Shown in pieces: positions 1-13,200 of a stretch of DNA of 64,000 nucleotides. Below the pieces are notes generated by a model. It saw nothing but the letters and a program-made list of their open reading frames with translations, did no database searches and was not told where the DNA came from. The DNA is from Apoda limacodes (lineage: Eukaryota > Arthropoda > Insecta > Lepidoptera > Limacodidae). The number at the start of each line of letters is the position of its first letter. The first letter of the stretch is position 1. The translations under genes were made by a program, and so were the position numbers. The DNA lies in assembly GCA_946406115.1 (NCBI GenBank), contig OX291543.1:34746815-34810814 (forward strand), in the 5' to 3' direction.

Positions 1-350
1 ATTTTGTATTAGTGATGATAAAAGTGAGTAGATTATTTCGTAGCTAAATTTTTCAGACCATAACTAGCGTCTTTAGCATTAGCAGTTTTAGCATAAAACA
101 AAATCGCTTTGTCGCCAGCTTAATTAAATAATATAAGCTTTTTTTATTTTAAGGTCACATAGATCATTAATGTAAATTGGAAGAAGAGTAGGGCCCAATA
201 TAGTGCCCTGTGGCACTACAAAACTCTATGTTTTCTTCCTTAAGATAACTTTCAAACCGTTTTAAACCCAAAACTGTAACACCCATAGCCTTTAGTTTCG
301 TCAATAAGATAGCGATAGAGACAGCATCCAACGCTTTTTGCCAGATCTAG
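1..350 (-). mobile_element. LINE reverse transcriptase fragment
   Basis: Minus-strand reading gives KALDAVSIAILLTKLKAMGV, then (after a frame change) VPQGTILGP and YINDLCDL, the central RT motifs of jockey/CR1-type non-LTR elements. Broken and cut by the window edge. Confidence 0.65.
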
Positions 351-552
351 GAAGAGGAAGAACATATGATAGAAATGACAATATTTTTTTTGCCAATTGA
401 ATATCAAATTTTTGTTACTTCCTTATCTATATAGAATTTTATTATTCCCTATTTGAACGACTGGAACTGAGACAAAACTTAACAAGTTTTTATTTGTTAC
501 GGTAATATGGTTTTTATTAAAGTCAATCGTTTTTTCACAGAAACAGAAACAC

Positions 553-950
553 AGAGTTGTAGTTCCACAAAAATCGCGTGTGATTTTTGTGTAGAGTTTT
601 AGTTCCACACACTTCGCGTGCGATTTTAATGTAGAATTTTAGTTCCACAAACATCGCGTGTGATTTTTGTGTAGAGTTTTAGTTGCACACACGTCGCGTG
701 CGATTTTAATGTAGAATTTTAGTTTCACAAACATCACGTGCGATTTTAGTGTAGAGTTTTAGTTGCACACACGTCGCGTGCGATTTTAATGTAGAATTTT
801 AGTTTCACAAACATCACGTGCGATTTTAGTGTAGAGTTTTAGTTGCACACACGTTGCGTGCGATTTTAATGTAGAATTTTAGTTTCACAAACATCACGTG
901 CGATTTTAGTGTAGAGTTTTAGTTGCACACACGTCGCGTGCGATTTTATT
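553..950. repeat. Minisatellite, 40-bp unit in 80-bp dimers
   Basis: About ten units of the type gtagagttttagttgcacac followed by acgtcgcgtgcgatttta. Two alternating variants (acgtcgcg and acatcacg cores) make an 80-bp higher unit. It abuts the distal poly(A) signal of gene A. No coding signal. Confidence 0.9.
945..950 (-). promoter_or_regulatory. Poly(A) signal AATAAA of gene A (distal)
   Basis: AATAAA about 115 bases after the stop, a more normal distance. It lies at the edge of the 40-bp minisatellite, which would start in or just past the 3' UTR. Confidence 0.5.
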
Positions 951-1054
951 AACCATCGGAAAACACGGAAGTGATTTGTGAGTATTTGAATGTTCTGCTG
1001 CTGGATTAAAGTTTTAGGTAAACGTACAAAAAGAAGCGAGTGTTGATATATGCG

Positions 1055-1060
1055 TTTATT
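1055..1060 (-). promoter_or_regulatory. Poly(A) signal AATAAA of gene A (proximal)
   Basis: AATAAA on the minus strand, starting four bases after the gene A stop codon. So close to the stop it may be chance; a second copy lies at 945-950. Confidence 0.4.
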
Positions 1061-1063
1061 AGT

Positions 1064-1219
1064 TTATAGTGGTGAGGGCAGCGCGGCGGTGAGGCTGGCA
1101 ACGAGCTGGTCCATGTGCAGCAAGTTCCTACGTGCCTGTCGGAGCAGCTGCCCCTCAGGCAGCTCAGCTGGCTCGTGTCTCAGCAGCGATAGGCACTCCG
1201 CAAGGATCTTTCTGGACTC
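1064..1219 (-). CDS. Gene A exon 9: C-terminus and stop
   Basis: Encodes ESRKILAECLSLLRHEPAEL through SLTAALPSPL and TAA (1064-1066). It parallels IVSYLTESALILGFEP of gene B's last exon. Acceptor ctaccag|GAGTCC, phase 0. A poly(A) signal follows within four bases of the stop. Confidence 0.88.
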   Translation of the reverse strand, partial: ESRKILAECLSLLRHEPAELPEGQLLRQARRNLLHMDQLVASLTAALPSPL

Positions 1220-4200
1220 CTGGTAGGTCATCGATAACATTAATGAAGGTATATGAATAACTAAATCTCTATCTTTAAATTTTATCGAGTGCTGAAACAG
1301 TTAGTACACAAAAGTTAAGGTATTCGATGTTTAGTTTAGTTTAGTTCGCCAGTCATCGACATCATACTAGAAATATTGTCAATACCTACAGGCGCAGCGG
1401 CTCGGCTTATTAAAGAAATAAAGAATGCATTTGATATATTCAACATTTTTTGACGGAACGAACCCGTTTTAATGTTATTGCAGTTCCCTTTTTATAGAAA
1501 TAGAGATGAAAGGGACGTATTTGGGATATTCAAATTTGATAAGTATTTACTTTTATTTATCCATCGCTCTCTTTTCCAGCCATATAGGTTCCCACTGACT
1601 GTTGGAGTGCGGCCTATCCTCATAGAGGCTGATTTTGGACTTACCTGAGACAATAAGGCTTTTTTTTTGACATAGGCAGGTTTCCTTATGATGTTTTCCT
1701 TAATCGAAAAGCCGTTGGTGTGAAATAATCAATGTACTTCTTATTATCTTATGAATTTATTATGCTACAATATAAAACCCGCATAAGTTTGGATTTTTGA
1801 AGGGTCAGCATCGCGCGAGTGATACCCCCTACCCTACCCTAGGTGCTACAAGCGTCCATCGGTGACTGCTTACCATCAGGCGGACCATGTGCTTGGTTGC
1901 CGTTTGCCACCTGCTTCATAAATTAAGTAGAAGACTCATTGGAACACGCTGGGCTCGAACCTCCGCCTCTAAGGACACAAGGCGAAATCGAAACCCTAAA
2001 TCATTTCCACTTCTTTCGGTTAAACCCACTTAAAGAAATGCAAGTTAAATAAATATTACGGCTGTCGCTCCCGGCGGCAATAAAGGTATGCTTTATATGG
2101 TCGGAGCGAGCTATGCTTGGAGTGGCTTCAAGGGGTCGAATCCGAAATGAGGAAATCCAGAAAAGAACTAAAGTCACCTACATAGCTCTCAGAAACAACA
2201 AGCTAAAGTGGCAGACGTGCCCTAGAGTAGAAACCGCGTACGTGAAGGCGAAGCCCGGTGGACCGACGTATTTACTAAACCTATTTTAATATTTGAAATA
2301 TAGGGCTCTTAAACTTTGCCAATAAAATAATCTTCATGCTCTTGTTATCAAGGAGAAAATAATAAAAACTCAAAATCCACCAAGGGTAAAATATTCACTT
2401 TTTTACATATTAAACAGGGTTCCACTAAATATAAGGGGGTAAATTAGGATGTTGTAACACCATTCTCGGACGTCTGCGCCCCATAAGGGTACACGCTGCA
2501 ATGTTCTGCCTTGAGGCAAACGCGGAAGTATTTATCGTTTGATAAAGAGGAAAACAAATTCTTCAAAGGAAGATGTATACACTGTAAAAGTTGACTGGCT
2601 GATTCGAACATAAGAAAACAAATAAAACGAAAATATAAATTATTTGTGGAAGTGAATTTCCGACTTGACGTGTTGCAGTAAATAAAATGGATTCTAATAA
2701 GAATATGTAAATGGATTTCTATTTTATTATATATCGAATTCTGAAGGAAGAAAAAAGCTATTATTTGAAACCCAGTATTTGTTAGATTTATAACTTAAGA
2801 TAGTGAAAAAACCTTCCTAAAATCTAAATGAGCACAAAATGGCAGCCCCGTGTTTTATTGGAAATGTAATTTGTACATGATCATTTTCATTATTGCCAAA
2901 AATAGAACGTGTTTTAGCGCCAGAGAATGTAAATTTTGATTGTTTTTAGGGTTCCGTTCCTCAAAAGGAAAAAAGAAACCCATGTACTATAAGGCTTATA
3001 GGATCACTTTGCTGTCTGTCTGCCTCTCAAAACCTTTTTTCTCAGGAACGCGTTAAAGTATCACGTTAAATTTAATATTAAAGGCCTACGGTCCCTTAAA
3101 GCCCTAAAAAAAACTTCTATGTCAACGCATTTAAAGAAAATGGCCAGGCATATTTAGATATTAAGTTATTCACAAATAAATCAAAACCTATGGGGTACTT
3201 GCCGTGCTCTTAGAATGATGAAATTTGACAGGAATATAAGAAAAAAATCCGAATTTTATTAATTTGTAGTAATAACACAAGTATTTCTGCCTGTCAAGAC
3301 ACTTTAACTCAAGAACGCGTGAAGGTATCAAGTTGAAATTAATATAAAATAGTAAAGTCTACGGGCACTTAATGTTGTAAAAAAATACAGATTCTAAGTC
3401 AATGTGAAAATAAAAATTTGCTCAAAATAATAATTAAAATATTTTTTCTCGCATATTGTGACACAAATAAATTAAAACCTATGGGGTAGGTACTTCCGGT
3501 TGACCTAGGAGACTTGATTTCATGATGGAATAGCTATATACATTTATGAGATCGTACGGAACCCTCGGTGCGCGAGACAGACTAGCATTTGACCGGGTTT
3601 TTTTTAACCTACTATCGTATTTAAGATTAGAAATTTCGGCTCGACGCTCTGCGGTCTTAAAAGGCGCGCGGTCACAGACGTAAACATTTCTAAGCTTTGC
3701 CAAAAAAAATTCGACCAAATACTATTTATTTTTTTTCTGATCTGACAATGCAGTTGGCTGTTGCAGCCATTACTGCTTCACCGGGCTTTTTTGGGGCGAG
3801 ACTCTGAAGGAGCCTCAGCCCCATATAGCGCTCAACGCTCAAGGGCTCCCCGCGGGGGGAGCCTCGGCTTGGGTTGTCGCTCTCAGAGGAGTCCTTCGAC
3901 CGACGTGAGCCTCAAATCCGAAGGTGAGTCACCGCCAGGAGGGGAGTTCCCCGTTACGCGGGTGCGGTTGCGATTGAGTGGGGGCGTGAAGCGCCCTGGC
4001 ATTCTTTGCCTGACGTCGGCGTCGTGTGAGGAATGAGGCCCTATTAGGGGAGGTCATTGAGACTAATCTCGCCATCCGAATAGCGAGATCGTCGTCTGGG
4101 GTCGTTAGTACGTGCCGAGGCCGCCTAACAATAGTTTTTCGACCGTGCCGATTTCGATCGGGTGGATGAAGTTCGGGATTGTTACGGGCGCGAGTTTTAT

Positions 4201-7200
4201 AAGACCGTCGGTGTCATTTCAAAGGATAGCGTCGGGCTCACGCCATGGCGTCTCATACAAAGTTGAGTTTATTTAATAAAGAAAGTGATGATTTTTGAAG
4301 TGAAAACTTCTTTAGCGGCGTTGTGCACTTTTTTTGGTATGGGTAAAAAATGATAAACTCGCGTCAGGTCACGTGTCCTAATCGTGGAAATTCGTAAGGA
4401 ACCGTAATGCCACGCCTATTATAATTTTTATTTTTAGTAATCGGGATTACAGTAGTACAGGGAGGTTGGATATGGAATTTTAATTCTATGACAGATTGCG
4501 ATGTCAAATATACTACGTCAAAAAAGTAAATAAACAAACATTATTATTTCTTGACAATGTCAAAGACATGTCTTGTGACATATTTGAGTGTTAAGCGCAA
4601 ATCGTGTGTAAAGGTTTTCACTTCTGCCGGCACTCCCGGAGTGCAAGTGTTACTTACAGGATGAGGTGAGGCGGTAAACAAACATTGTGGTCATTTTTTT
4701 TGGTTGGTAATAGAATAATGCTTATCATTATCTTAATGTTCTGTTAAGATAAGCGTGTTACTAGCTTTGTGTGACTTGGCCTTCATAGGACACCCAGGCT
4801 TCGGCTCGCTGTCAGCTGTGCAAATCTAGTTTATACGGAAGCGCGGCCGACGTTAGACGCTTATACACGGTTGCGCGGCTCGCTTTGGTAAATCGTTTTA
4901 CGGACTTACGGTTATGTGGTGCAGCAGTGCGGCGGGCCCCTCTACCAGCGAGACGCGGCGACCGGTCTCTGCCACGCCCGCGTGCAGCTCGAACAGCACC
5001 GACCCGCGCAGCCGGGTCTCCGCTGTGGAGTCACACACATCGTCCGTCACCGTCACTGTCACCACCAGGGATCCTGGTCATGCTAAATATGCTGATAAGA
5101 CGGTGTCATGCCACCGGGCGGGTAAATTGAGGCAATGAGAATGTCGTTTTTAATGTCGTTTTTTCAATGGAAGTGCAACTTTAAAAACCTTATTTTTTTG
5201 TTATATAGTTGACGCCGTTATCACTTAATATCGTTTTTATTTGTTTACTACTTTTTGACTTCTATAGGTACGCATTGATTGAAATATCTCTTAAGCGAGT
5301 AAAAGTTTAAATAATAGAAGATAACCTGTAGCCGCTCTTTCTTCTCATCTTTCAAAAATCTTCTAGAGATACCATGGAATTAGTGCAAGATAATCTTATA
5401 ATTTTCTACAAGGCGGCTTGTCATGACTCATTTATGATCTAAACGTTTATAACCTTAAATGAGCGCTGTTTGTGACACAGCAGTGTAGTTTTTAGGGTTC
5501 CGTACCTGAAAGGTAATTAGGAACCCTATTATTAAGGCTTTGCTGTCCGTCCGTCCGTCTGTCAACAGGCTGTATCTCACGAACCGTTATAGCTAGACAG
5601 TTGAAATTTGCACAGAAGATGTATTTCTGTTGCCACTATAACAACAAATACTAAAAAACAGAAAACAATAATTATTTAAGGGGGCTCCCATACAACATAC
5701 GTGATTTTTTTGCTAGTTTTTTATAGATAATGGTACGGAACCCTTCGTCCGACTCGCACTTGGCCGACTTTTTAAGTTCGTGATGAGTTACAATGAGTAG
5801 CCAACAGTGTTGATCCAACCAAACAAGACTATGTAACTGGACGCAATCGTCGTAAACAACGAAAATAGTAAAAAAACATTCTGACCTTCGCTGCACATTC
5901 TGACCTTCGCTACACATTCTGACCTTCGCTACACATTCTGACTTTCGCTTCACATTTTGACCTTCGCTAGCCTGATATAAATAATAAATTGTAATAATAA
6001 TAACTGTGAAAATAATGCAAAATATTAATAAAATCCTGTGAAATCTACCAGGTGCCAGAATCTCAAGCAGATCAACGATCTTTCGGCAGAGTTGTGTTTT
6101 GAGCAGCAGGCGGTCGTCGGAGACTCTTGCCAGCCCCGCCTCGTCTTGCTGTCCGATCAGCTGCGCCAGCGCCAGACTCGCATCCACCAGGTAGTAGTGC
6201 GACGGGTGCAGGTAGGACGCGCAGTGGGTAATGAACCTATCGATTTTACCATCTAAATGTATTGTTTACTAACAAATAATACCACCACCGTTATATTATT
6301 ATGCCCTGCTTCCACCCGGTGTTAAGTGAGCTAACTATGCACCTGTACACTTATGTATAAAAATAATATAAAGAAATATTATATTATTCTTTCCTTAAAT
6401 TTAATAAAAACGAATTTGGCAAAATTTTACTATAATCTACAACAAGAAAAGTAGGATACATTTTCAGAATACACAGACCTCCTGGATACTACAAATAGCA
6501 TAGGTACCTACTTAAAGTTTTGCAGTTCTTGCATGCTACTTTTAAAGAATAAAAAAAAACCTTGTAGCCCATTAATAAGTAAACCTCATCAAAGGTCTCC
6601 ATTTAAACAGATTAACTATTCCTTAAAATATTTATAGGATGGGCATAAGCGTAGACAGACACGACTATAAAAACTGATGAATACGACTAGAAACCAGAAA
6701 AAACCTAAAATTTTTATTGATATATTGAAGAAACTGTGTTGGATACAACAAGTAAAGAAAGGTTGGATTTACACTTATCCCTATTGGTAGAAAGAGCCCA
6801 ACGCAACTTTGCTAGGTATCTTTTTACAAAATATATGGGTATTATCATTATGTCATCCCATCTGTTGTGGCAATTCATGTTCGTAGCGGGATAAGCAGGA
6901 TAAAAAACCCTTGAGTTTATACTTCTGATGTAAAGCAAAGGCGTTACTAGGGCGTTGCCAACCCTTTAAAATTTGATCACGTCTTACTTCGAGAACTTCG
7001 TATTGTAATTCCTAGAAAAACCTTGGCAGGGAGCTCATCCCACAACTTAATAATCAATGTGTTTATTTCAGATCATGGTCCATAGTGGGTTAGTAAAAAA
7101 TACACTTAAAAAACTATGTAAGTTGTACAGATAAAATAACTTAAGAACACTTAAATACTAAACAAATAAATTTTTATTATTATTTTGTTTTGCGACAGTT

Positions 7201-10200
7201 ACAAGTGTTCACATACGTCGTCTTATATGAGCACCTACACACTCTCGCAAAATGGGGCAAGCATCCATCCTTTTGGAAGCTTCTTCTAAGAGACTGTTCG
7301 TGCTGCCACTAATAATAATTGCCATTAATAGTGCCACTCCTGCATCGGTTGTAGAACGGCCTTTCATAAAGCCAAACTGTTTACTACTAAGTAGGTCATT
7401 AATACAGAAATGGCTTAACATTTGACAAAGTATGAATTTTTCAAAAACTTACTAAACTAAACACACCACTATAAACACAACTATTAAAAATTATGGCTAA
7501 GGGTTGTGCTATAACATGAATTATTGAGTTTATAGTTTTTACAGAAAGTCCCCAAAGGTCTGTGGTGTTTTTTATTTCTAATGTTTTAAATGTATTTATG
7601 ATATCCGTAGGACTAATTTTTTTAAATACAAAGGGAACTTTACATTCAGGAACACTAGTTTTAAATAATTTTTCTGCTAAAATTGGACTTGAGTTTAGAT
7701 GTTCAATTGTTTTGAATGGAATATTGCTAAAAAATGTTCAAAGGCTACCTGAGAATTTGTTTTAAAACTAGTATCATCTACAATCAACTCAAAGTCCTGA
7801 CAAGCATTCCTAGCTTTACCAGTTTCATTATTTATTATGTTCCATGTGTGAATTGATTTTGTAACAAGACAGACCTTTTTAAATGTTTTTGAGTATTTTT
7901 TTAAATATTCCCTAAATATTTGGCTATTATTATATGTTTTTTCTTTATATAATTCATACAGTTTACGCCTACTTTTATAAATACCTGGGGTTGCCCATTC
8001 ACTAAAACTAAAGCGACTGGAACTAAAGAAACTTATTTTTTTTTGCAGTAAATATTTAATTATACTCTGTAGTAATACTGTCAAGAACAGTATTGTACAT
8101 ATCATTTGGGTCGCCATTATAAAGCAAATCTAGAAGTTTATGCAATAAGTTAGATTTAAATGATTCAACCCGTTTAGTTGTTATAAATTTAATTTCCATT
8201 TTAGTAATACTATTCTTTCTTTCTAAAACCACTAACTGTCCACAATGATCTGACTCTAGATTATTTATAATTGATTTTTGAATTGATTTTATGTCAGTAA
8301 ATATATTGTCGATGCAAGTGGCATTAGAAACAGCAATTCTACTGGATCACAAAACAAATTATTCAAATTAAAAGACCGAAATAAGGCAAGCAATCTGGTA
8401 CTTAATGAGCTATTTTCTAAAATGTTTATATTAAAGTCTCCACAAACAATGATTTGTTTATTGGAATTGTTGATTTTATTCAGCACTTCTTCCATAACTA
8501 ATTCAAAATTATCATACATTGCACGAGGCGGCTTGTATACACTCACAACAATGGGATGCTCAACTTCTATACAGGACAGCTCGGCAGTTCGCTCAACTGA
8601 GAGGCTCACAATGTCTTTACGTTCCTTACACTTTAGCTGTTTATTAACTAAAATTAAAGAGCCACCATGGATTGCATTTACTCGGCTGAACGAACTTCCC
8701 ACCGGGTGATTAGTGAAATTGAACATAAGCTGATGGCTGCGTAGCCAGTGTTCAGTGATACATAAAATGTCAATCTTTTGGCAGTTTATGAACAATTCAA
8801 TTTCTAGTTCTTTCTGAGACATTCAGTATATTATATATTCTGATGCACCAGGTTCAATGGAATATTATTTTTAGTATGACAAAGTTTATTTTTTTGTTTC
8901 TGTTTGCATAAAACTTGAGTAGACATAGATTGTTTAATATAATCCTTAATAATGTTGGAATTATAAAGTGGTCCTTTGTTGACTGAAAATTTAATTTAAA
9001 TTATTACATGTCAAATTATTATACTGCTAAATAGCAGCAGGTTGTTTAGCCAAATACTTGGCTGAAATGTCAATTACACTGCTCAATAAAAGCAGATTGT
9101 TTAGCCAAATTATTGTGTATTAATATAAAATAATAGCGACAAGGCTAACACTCTGGTACAATGGTGTGTGAGATAATATTTATGTCTTGTTCTTACATAA
9201 TTATGTCTAAAAATACTGTTAGTATCTATCACATGAAAGTTTTTGTTATTGCTAGACATAGTATGCAAAGCTAAATTTAACTCACATCTAAGGTTGTTTT
9301 CCTCCTGATACTATTATAATATTGTCTTAATTCACTTTTATTTACATTACCCCTGTTACCGATAAATATTACTAATGTAGAGAATGGAGTGATTCTGTCA
9401 GACTCAATTAAATTTCTCATTATTAACATAAACGTGCAAAGACTACCTTACATTCACCTATCTATGAGTCTTGTCAACTTCTCGTAATATTATCGCTCAG
9501 TACCCAAAATAAGCATGTTTGCTATGGCGGAAATTCTTTTTATGTCATTAGTCTAAGGATTTGTTGTTTTGGATTTGAAATAAGATCTGAGCATTTGTGC
9601 CTTGACAGCAGTATCTTACTTTTCACAAGCGTCTGGATCCCCTTTAGGCATGATGCTAAGTTCCCGTCCGATGTCCTGTAGCAGCTGCTGAATGACAGCG
9701 TCGGAGACGGCATCGTCGCAGCTCCGGCAGATCCAGAATTTGTCATCCAGGTTCCGCGTCTCCGGGTCGGGGTTCTTGGTCTTGTGCAGGATCGGGACTA
9801 TAAACGTCTCAGGCAAAAGGTAGCCATTGCACCCTCTGTGAAAAAATGTATTTAACTGTAATTTCGCTGACTATTAAACAAACACCTGAAATTTAATCAA
9901 ATTACAAGTATATAAGTAATTAAAGAAATAACTAAAAACGTAACAGAAAAAATAATCTACTTTCCGAATTAAGTTTGAACCATTTAACTTTAGGTAAAGG
10001 CTACCTTTAAAGTTATTTTTATCCTTAGATTTAAGTAACTGCCCTAATAATTTTAACTTTGATAATAAGTAATAAATACAAATACAAAAACATTTATTTG
10101 TGAATATGGGTACATAAAAGATGTTAATATTAAGCATATAAGGAATCACCATATCCTACCTTATAGAAGGCGTACAAATACAATTTACAATATAATGAAA

Positions 10201-13200
10201 TAACCAATTATATAATGAATTAACTAATTATATATTATTATGTTCACACATTTTTCTACAACTTATCATTCAAGTACTCTCTGATTGTGTAGTAAGTTTT
10301 CTCTACTAGGAAATTTCGCAATCTATTTTTAAACTCTTTAACATTACTTACGTCACGAATACTTTTTGGCAGCTTATTATAGATCATTGGAGCCATATAA
10401 AAAACTAGTTGTAGCTTGTGGTAATTTAAATTTACCCGGAAATCTATTATTTGTACCAGACTTGAATAGATGCGGATTCGTTTTTAAAAATTCAGACATT
10501 TCAAAAATATATAGTGATAGTGAAATAACACTGATCAACAGTGGTTATGCCACATCTAATAAGCACAAAACCGCATTATTGGTGGCCTAGGGTCCACATC
10601 GGTAACTTTAGCATTTGTAAGAGTAAACTCGAACTACAAAAGCTGACAATTACGCTTTTGCCAATATATTGACTCTAATAAGCTCCACAAAAACAACATT
10701 GTAATGTTTCGAGCGTTAATATAGGTGTACAGGTCGGTATAGTTCAGCATTTAGCAAATATAGTATTTTTGTGGAACTAAAGTTAGTTTGAGACTAATAG
10801 ACTTAGTCTATTTCATATGGTATTTGAAACATGCTTTTCCAATCAAACGGATTGACGTTAAAGGACGAGTAAGAAATAATTAAGGTGTTACTCCAGAAAA
10901 CTAATATTTGTTTTACCACAAAACACCTGTCAAAAAATGTATCGCGCACCAATAATACCATAATTCTAAATGAACAGCGTTGTGTGAGTCGGGCGCAGTA
11001 AAAATTATTCACAATTTTGCCATTTGTTAATTTTCAACACCATAGAAGCTTACCATAGTTCATAAGATCCCGGTCTGTGTTTATGCTAAACTCTCTCCAA
11101 TAATCAGTCATTATGCTGCATAATAGGTAACACCCACTCCAATAATCAGCCAATGTTCAGCTCTTGAGATGGCAGTTACCCTTATTACCTAATGCTCAAA
11201 TAATGCTAATATAATGCAATTAGATTCAGTTATTGAGCTAATAGCTGTTTAATTTGAACCCATATCAGAGTTATATTAGCTAAAACAGCGCTGCTAACGC
11301 TCTTATTCAGCAGGCTTGTACAGCCAAAGATTCTATTGATTCAGCTGATATACAGCGGTTCGGTGTTACTTGGGCATGAGCGTGATCTGGTTTGACGACT
11401 TACCCTTATTACGTAACGCACTGATTTTGTTTCAATAATCCTCAGTTTTCTTGTGATGAGGTCAAGTTCATTTTCGGTATTGTAACGATAAACGCATATA
11501 AACGCATATAAACGCATATAAACGCATATAAACGCATATAAACGGCGCTTAAGAAGGAGTGCTACTGCTATATTTGTTTCGCTATTAATTTAATTTTTTT
11601 GGTTATTGGACAAGGTAAAGCTGGCGTCCAAAAAACTTGGTATACTCAACAGAGCGAAGCAGTACTTCACGTCGGGGCAAAGGTTGCTGCTTTACAAGTC
11701 GCAAGTCCGGCCCCATATGGAGTACTGCTGCAATCTCTGGGCGGGTGCACCCGGATACCAGCTTGGCCCTTTTGACTCGGTTCAACGACGGGCTGTGAGA
11801 ATTGTCGACGATCCCAAACTCACTTGCGGTATCGAGCCCTTAAGTCTGAGGAGAGACTTTGCATCCCTGTGTGTGTTCTACCGCTTGTACAATGGATTGT
11901 GTTCTGAGGAATTGTTCGAAATGATGCCCACGGCTACTTTCTACCATCGCACCGCTCGCCATCGACAGGGAATTCATTCTCACACTTTGGAATCAAAATG
12001 GTCGCGTACAGTGCGGTTTCAGAGAAACTTCCTCCCGCGAACCCTCCGGTTGTGGAATGAGCGCCCTGCCAAGGTTTTCTCTAAGGACTACAGTATGGGG
12101 TTCTTCAAAAAAGAAGTTATTAGATTTCTGAAGGGTCGGCAACACGCGAGTGATGCCCCTGGTGTTGCAAGCGTCCATAGGCTACGGTGACCGCTTACCA
12201 TCAGGCGGACCGTAGGCTTGTTTGCCACCAAAAAAAAAAAAAAAAGTGAAGCTACAAAGATTTCAGCCGTGGAAGTAATTAAGATCAAAGCACCTGCTTT
12301 GCCTGCACGTAATGACACTGATTAACGAGTAAGTGTGATATAAAAAAAAATATTTTTTAATGATACTTTTGCACATTTTGCATATAATTTGTTATACTTA
12401 TCAAAATTAACAAATAAGAAGGCCTTTTATTTTTATTAATTTTATTATGTAGGTATACTAAGTCCTCATTTTGATGAGGCGTTTTAACATATGTGTTCGG
12501 TGTTGGAGTAAGTCAGTTGAAGGATAGTGGTCTTCGCCCATGGTGATCGGTTTGGCGTTGGAGTAAGTTAGTTGAAGAGTAGTGGTCTTCACCCATGGTG
12601 ATCGGTTTGGCGTTGGAGTAAGTTAGTTGAAGGGTAGTGGTCTTCGCCCATGGTGATCGGTTTGGCGTTGGAATAAGTTACTTGAAGGGTAGTGGTCTTC
12701 GCCCATGGTGATCGGTTTGGTGTTGGAGTAAGTTAGTTGAAGGCTAGTGGTCTTCTCCCATGGTGATCGATTTGGCGTTGGAGTAAGTTAGTTGAAGGGT
12801 AGTGGTTTTCTCCCATGGTGATCGGTTTTGCGTTGGAGTAAGTTAGTTGAAGGGTAGTTGTCTTCGCCCATGGTGATCTGTTTGGCGTTGGAGTAAGTTA
12901 CTTGAAGGGTAGTGGTCTTCTGCCATGGTGACCGGTTCGGCGTTGGAGTAAGTCAGTTGAAGTGTAGTGGTCTTCTCCCATGGTGATCGGTTTGGCGTTG
13001 GAGTAAGTTAGTTGAAGGGTATTGGTCTTCGCCCATGGTGATCGGATGGCGTTGGAGTAAGTTAGTTGAAGGGTAGTGGTCTTCGCCCATGGTGATCGGT
13101 TTGGCGTTGGAGTAAGTTAGTTGAAGGCTAGTGGTCTTCTCCCATGGTGATCGATTTGGCGTTGGAGTAAGTTAGTTGAAGGGTAGTGGTCTTCTCCCAT

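Noticed and set aside
553..950. 40-bp spaced repeats as a CRISPR array
   Set aside because: Units are head-to-tail without spacers, and the DNA is clearly insect nuclear; the same applies to the other satellites.
2127..2148. B-box-like 'ggtcgaatcc' as a tRNA gene or SINE promoter
   Set aside because: No A-box or cloverleaf around it; it falls inside the RTE-like coding fragment.
3761..4036. Frames in the GC-rich LINE tail (also 45059-45316)
   Set aside because: Present in both copies only because GC-rich DNA has few stops; no recognised domain, and frames are not conserved end to end.
4885..5138. Plus-strand arginine- and proline-rich frames
   Set aside because: Antisense of gene A exon 8, which is GC-rich.
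10366..10590. 74-codon plus-strand frame
   Set aside because: It is the complement of a LINE C-terminus read on the minus strand.
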